Shown here piece after piece: positions 39,703-64,000 of a stretch of 64,000 bases of DNA. This stretch comes from Megaleporinus macrocephalus (taxonomy: Eukaryota > Chordata > Actinopteri > Characiformes > Anostomidae): the NCBI GenBank assembly GCA_021613375.1, contig CM038710.1:29325763-29389762 (forward strand), read 5' to 3'. Positions within the stretch are counted from its first letter, which is position 1. Each line of letters begins with the position of its first letter. A program made the position numbers and the translations under genes. The notes below the pieces were generated by a model. The model saw only the letters and a program-made list of their open reading frames with translations. It did no database searches and had not been told where the DNA came from.

Positions 39703-42036
39703 GCCGTGTTTCGTTGTAAGATACCATTTCCGTTCAACTAAATGGCACTGCATGTGAAAAATTCTGGCTTTGTGACACTTTGCTGTCCGTGTTGTTCAGC
39801 AAATTCAGCCTAATCGTTTTATATCTCTTAAGGGTCAGTGCTTTGTCTTATTAAATTAGCTACACATAGGTATAAAGAAGTTGGTTGTGCTTGCAGAATC
39901 AACCATTTTTGTTTGCAACACACGCTACGCTGCAAGCAAGCAAAATGAGCTCACGGAATTTGCAACAATAAACACAGCTCCTCCAAGTCTTTTGGATGAA
40001 CGCACCACGAGAGCTTGACCAAAAAGGACTTTGAATAAGTGACTTGTGAGGGCCAATGACCCAGAGATTTATAAAGATTACAAAATGGGTGTAAACTGTA
40101 AAAATCTTATCTGTAATTTCTATTTGTACCAATAAAAAGAAATTAACATTCATATGAGACAAATGAATGTGTATGTGTAAGGCAAGCTCAGTTTTCAAGT
40201 GCTCTTTCTTTATCTTTGGTGGGGATAACTTTTTTAAAAGGCGATTAAGCTTCCATTATATCTCACATAAGTCCCGTCATTGCCCTCATTTGGAATTATT
40301 ATAACAGTCCCTTAACATACACAATCAATAAAACTGAATGGGCAACCTAAAGAAGTCTTATGTAGCAAGCACGCGATCATTACGTATGTACAATCATAAA
40401 GTAAGGTGCTTTTAACATTGCATAAGCGCTGGTACCGTAACTATTCTAACTAATTCAAACAGGTGACCCACTTGATTTTAAGTGTAGAGGATTCATGCCA
40501 ATATCTGCATACACACAGACTCTGAGTGCAAAGATGGGCAGAGATTGGGAGGTTTCCAGAGTATGGAATTCCCAGTATTATGCACTATCATTGCAATATG
40601 GTCATACCAAGCATGCCCTTCGAATGTTTATCGAGCACTAATCACATTTACTGTTCTGTGTATTGACATTGATGACTAACACTACTGTTCGAAAGTTTGA
40701 AATCACTTACCATATTAAACATTGTGTGCAGTTTTCAATATTAAAAACTTGACACCAGAAAGCATTAATTAAAAAAGAAGCTATGAACCCCAAGGGCCTT
40801 TCATAACTAGGGCTGTAATAAAATATTGATACATTTGTGTATCATAACATTTCATGCTGTGATACTGTATTGATTCCTAAAAAAACAGAACTGATTTTTA
40901 ATTAATAGTTTACATGCAGGAATTTGTGACAGACAGTGATTCATTCTATGCTTTGTTTAAACCACCAACCACTAGTTAGTAGCATCATAATTTTCAGATA
41001 TTAGACTTCTGCCAGTCCAACATAAACAAGTAGCGTAAAGATACTATTTACTTCCGAAAATAAATACGTCCATTTCAAGCGATGTAATCAGTATTGCCAA
41101 CATACTTGCATACAACCTATAGGCTGGAATGGATGTAAAGCAAGCATCCACTAGAGGGCAGTCCACTGTCCATTTTGCCTGTGTCCTTAAGCTTTTAGAG
41201 AACGTGCACAAATGTGGAGAAAATTAACACAGATTACCGACAGAATGCTCTGTTCTAATCTGTATTAAACGCTGAGCCTATACGAGCCTTAAGGGTGCAC
41301 CACTAGCAAACCTAATAGATTAGTTAACTATTTTAAACTATGACCATTTTACTATCATTTTATTTTGAGTTCAAGTTACATTGTCTTACTTAAAATATCG
41401 CAATGTATGTGAAATTGTACCTTCTGTATCATGATACTTAGCATAATGCCAGGTTTTTGCCAATAAACAGCCCTACTCATAACTACATAACTTCTTATTT
41501 TCATAGTTAATTTCATAGTAGTAGTAATTTAGCTGCCTATGTATAGTTATTGATTTAAAACTTTATTCATATTAAAAACGAAATAATAACAATAAGCCAT
41601 GGCTCCAAAGCGTTCAATTCTATATGACACACTGTAATTATCTACTAATTGCAATATCAGGTCAAATTCTCCACCCCAGTATTTGATCACCACTTTTCAA
41701 ATATGAGCCATTCTGGATATTGGTTTTACTATAACATCTTGATTATATGTAGCCATTATTAAGAAACCTTCTATAGCTCTCTTCATCATTCTGGACACAG
41801 GCAAAATATTTAAAATATGTAAAGCTTGCAACAAGTAATTTAGTTGTAATGGTATCCTCATAGTACTTTTATTCATGTACCTACAAAACAAATGTAATGT
41901 TATTAAGTGATTCCAAACTTTTGAACAGTAATTCCACATTTTTGAAAGACGATTCCAGAGTTCTGAGCAGTGGATCTGTGTTTATATATTTTTTACTATC
42001 CTCTCTTCTGAAGACCTGAAGGTCCCATTCTTAAGT
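39703..42036. other. Convergent intergenic interval and kcnq2 3' UTR
   Basis: About 2.3 kb between the end of the acidic-protein gene and the kcnq2 stop codon. The right part must be kcnq2 3' UTR. A minus-strand AATAAA (TTTATT on plus at 41562-41567) is one possible end signal. No coding exon was seen. Confidence 0.5.
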
Positions 42037-63963
<21,927 letters not shown>

Positions 63964-64000
63964 TTATGGAAAACTGCGATATATGACCAATTACAGAGAC

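Overview
The window is nuclear DNA of a ray-finned fish. Its genes have small exons with GT-AG introns, proteins of vertebrate families, an AT-rich background, long TA and ATT microsatellites, and many small fish-type DNA transposons plus a tRNA-derived SINE. The repeat types suggest an otophysan fish such as a characin or catfish, but that is an inference. All coding models were built by hand from splice signals, reading phase and remembered family sequences; no alignment was run. Layout, left to right: 5' end of eps8l3 (minus, leaves the window on the left); complete atp5pb (minus); complete traf3ip3 (plus); complete secreted dnase1-like gene (plus); a six-exon gene for a very acidic, tail-anchored protein that I do not recognise (plus); and most of kcnq2 (minus, 13 exons from S2 to the stop codon, first exons beyond the right edge). 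The genes do not form one pathway. They are an actin-regulator adaptor, the b subunit of the mitochondrial ATP synthase stator, a TRAF3-binding immune adaptor, a secreted endonuclease, the unknown acidic protein and an M-current potassium channel. The last two genes converge on a 2.8 kb intergenic stretch. Total exon lengths give clean frames: atp5pb 252 aa, traf3ip3 544 aa, dnase1-like 296 aa, acidic protein 706 aa, and kcnq2 695 aa within the window. Between and inside the genes lies a layered repeat landscape, densest in the kcnq2 introns. It includes a solo LTR with a perfect 5-bp target duplication, a decayed Ty3/gypsy element inside a palindromic AT-rich element, hAT-like MITEs with near-matching 8-bp duplications (two of them nested with other elements), a 547-bp palindromic element in the first coding intron of the dnase1-like gene, and a 120-bp near-perfect hairpin. 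Nothing bacterial, no CRISPR array and no rRNA or tRNA gene was seen. The best candidates for something undescribed are the acidic tail-anchored protein (35655-39198) and several lineage-specific protein features: the RHEL tail of the DNase, the luminal tail of TRAF3IP3, and a phenylalanine at the outer pore position of KCNQ2.
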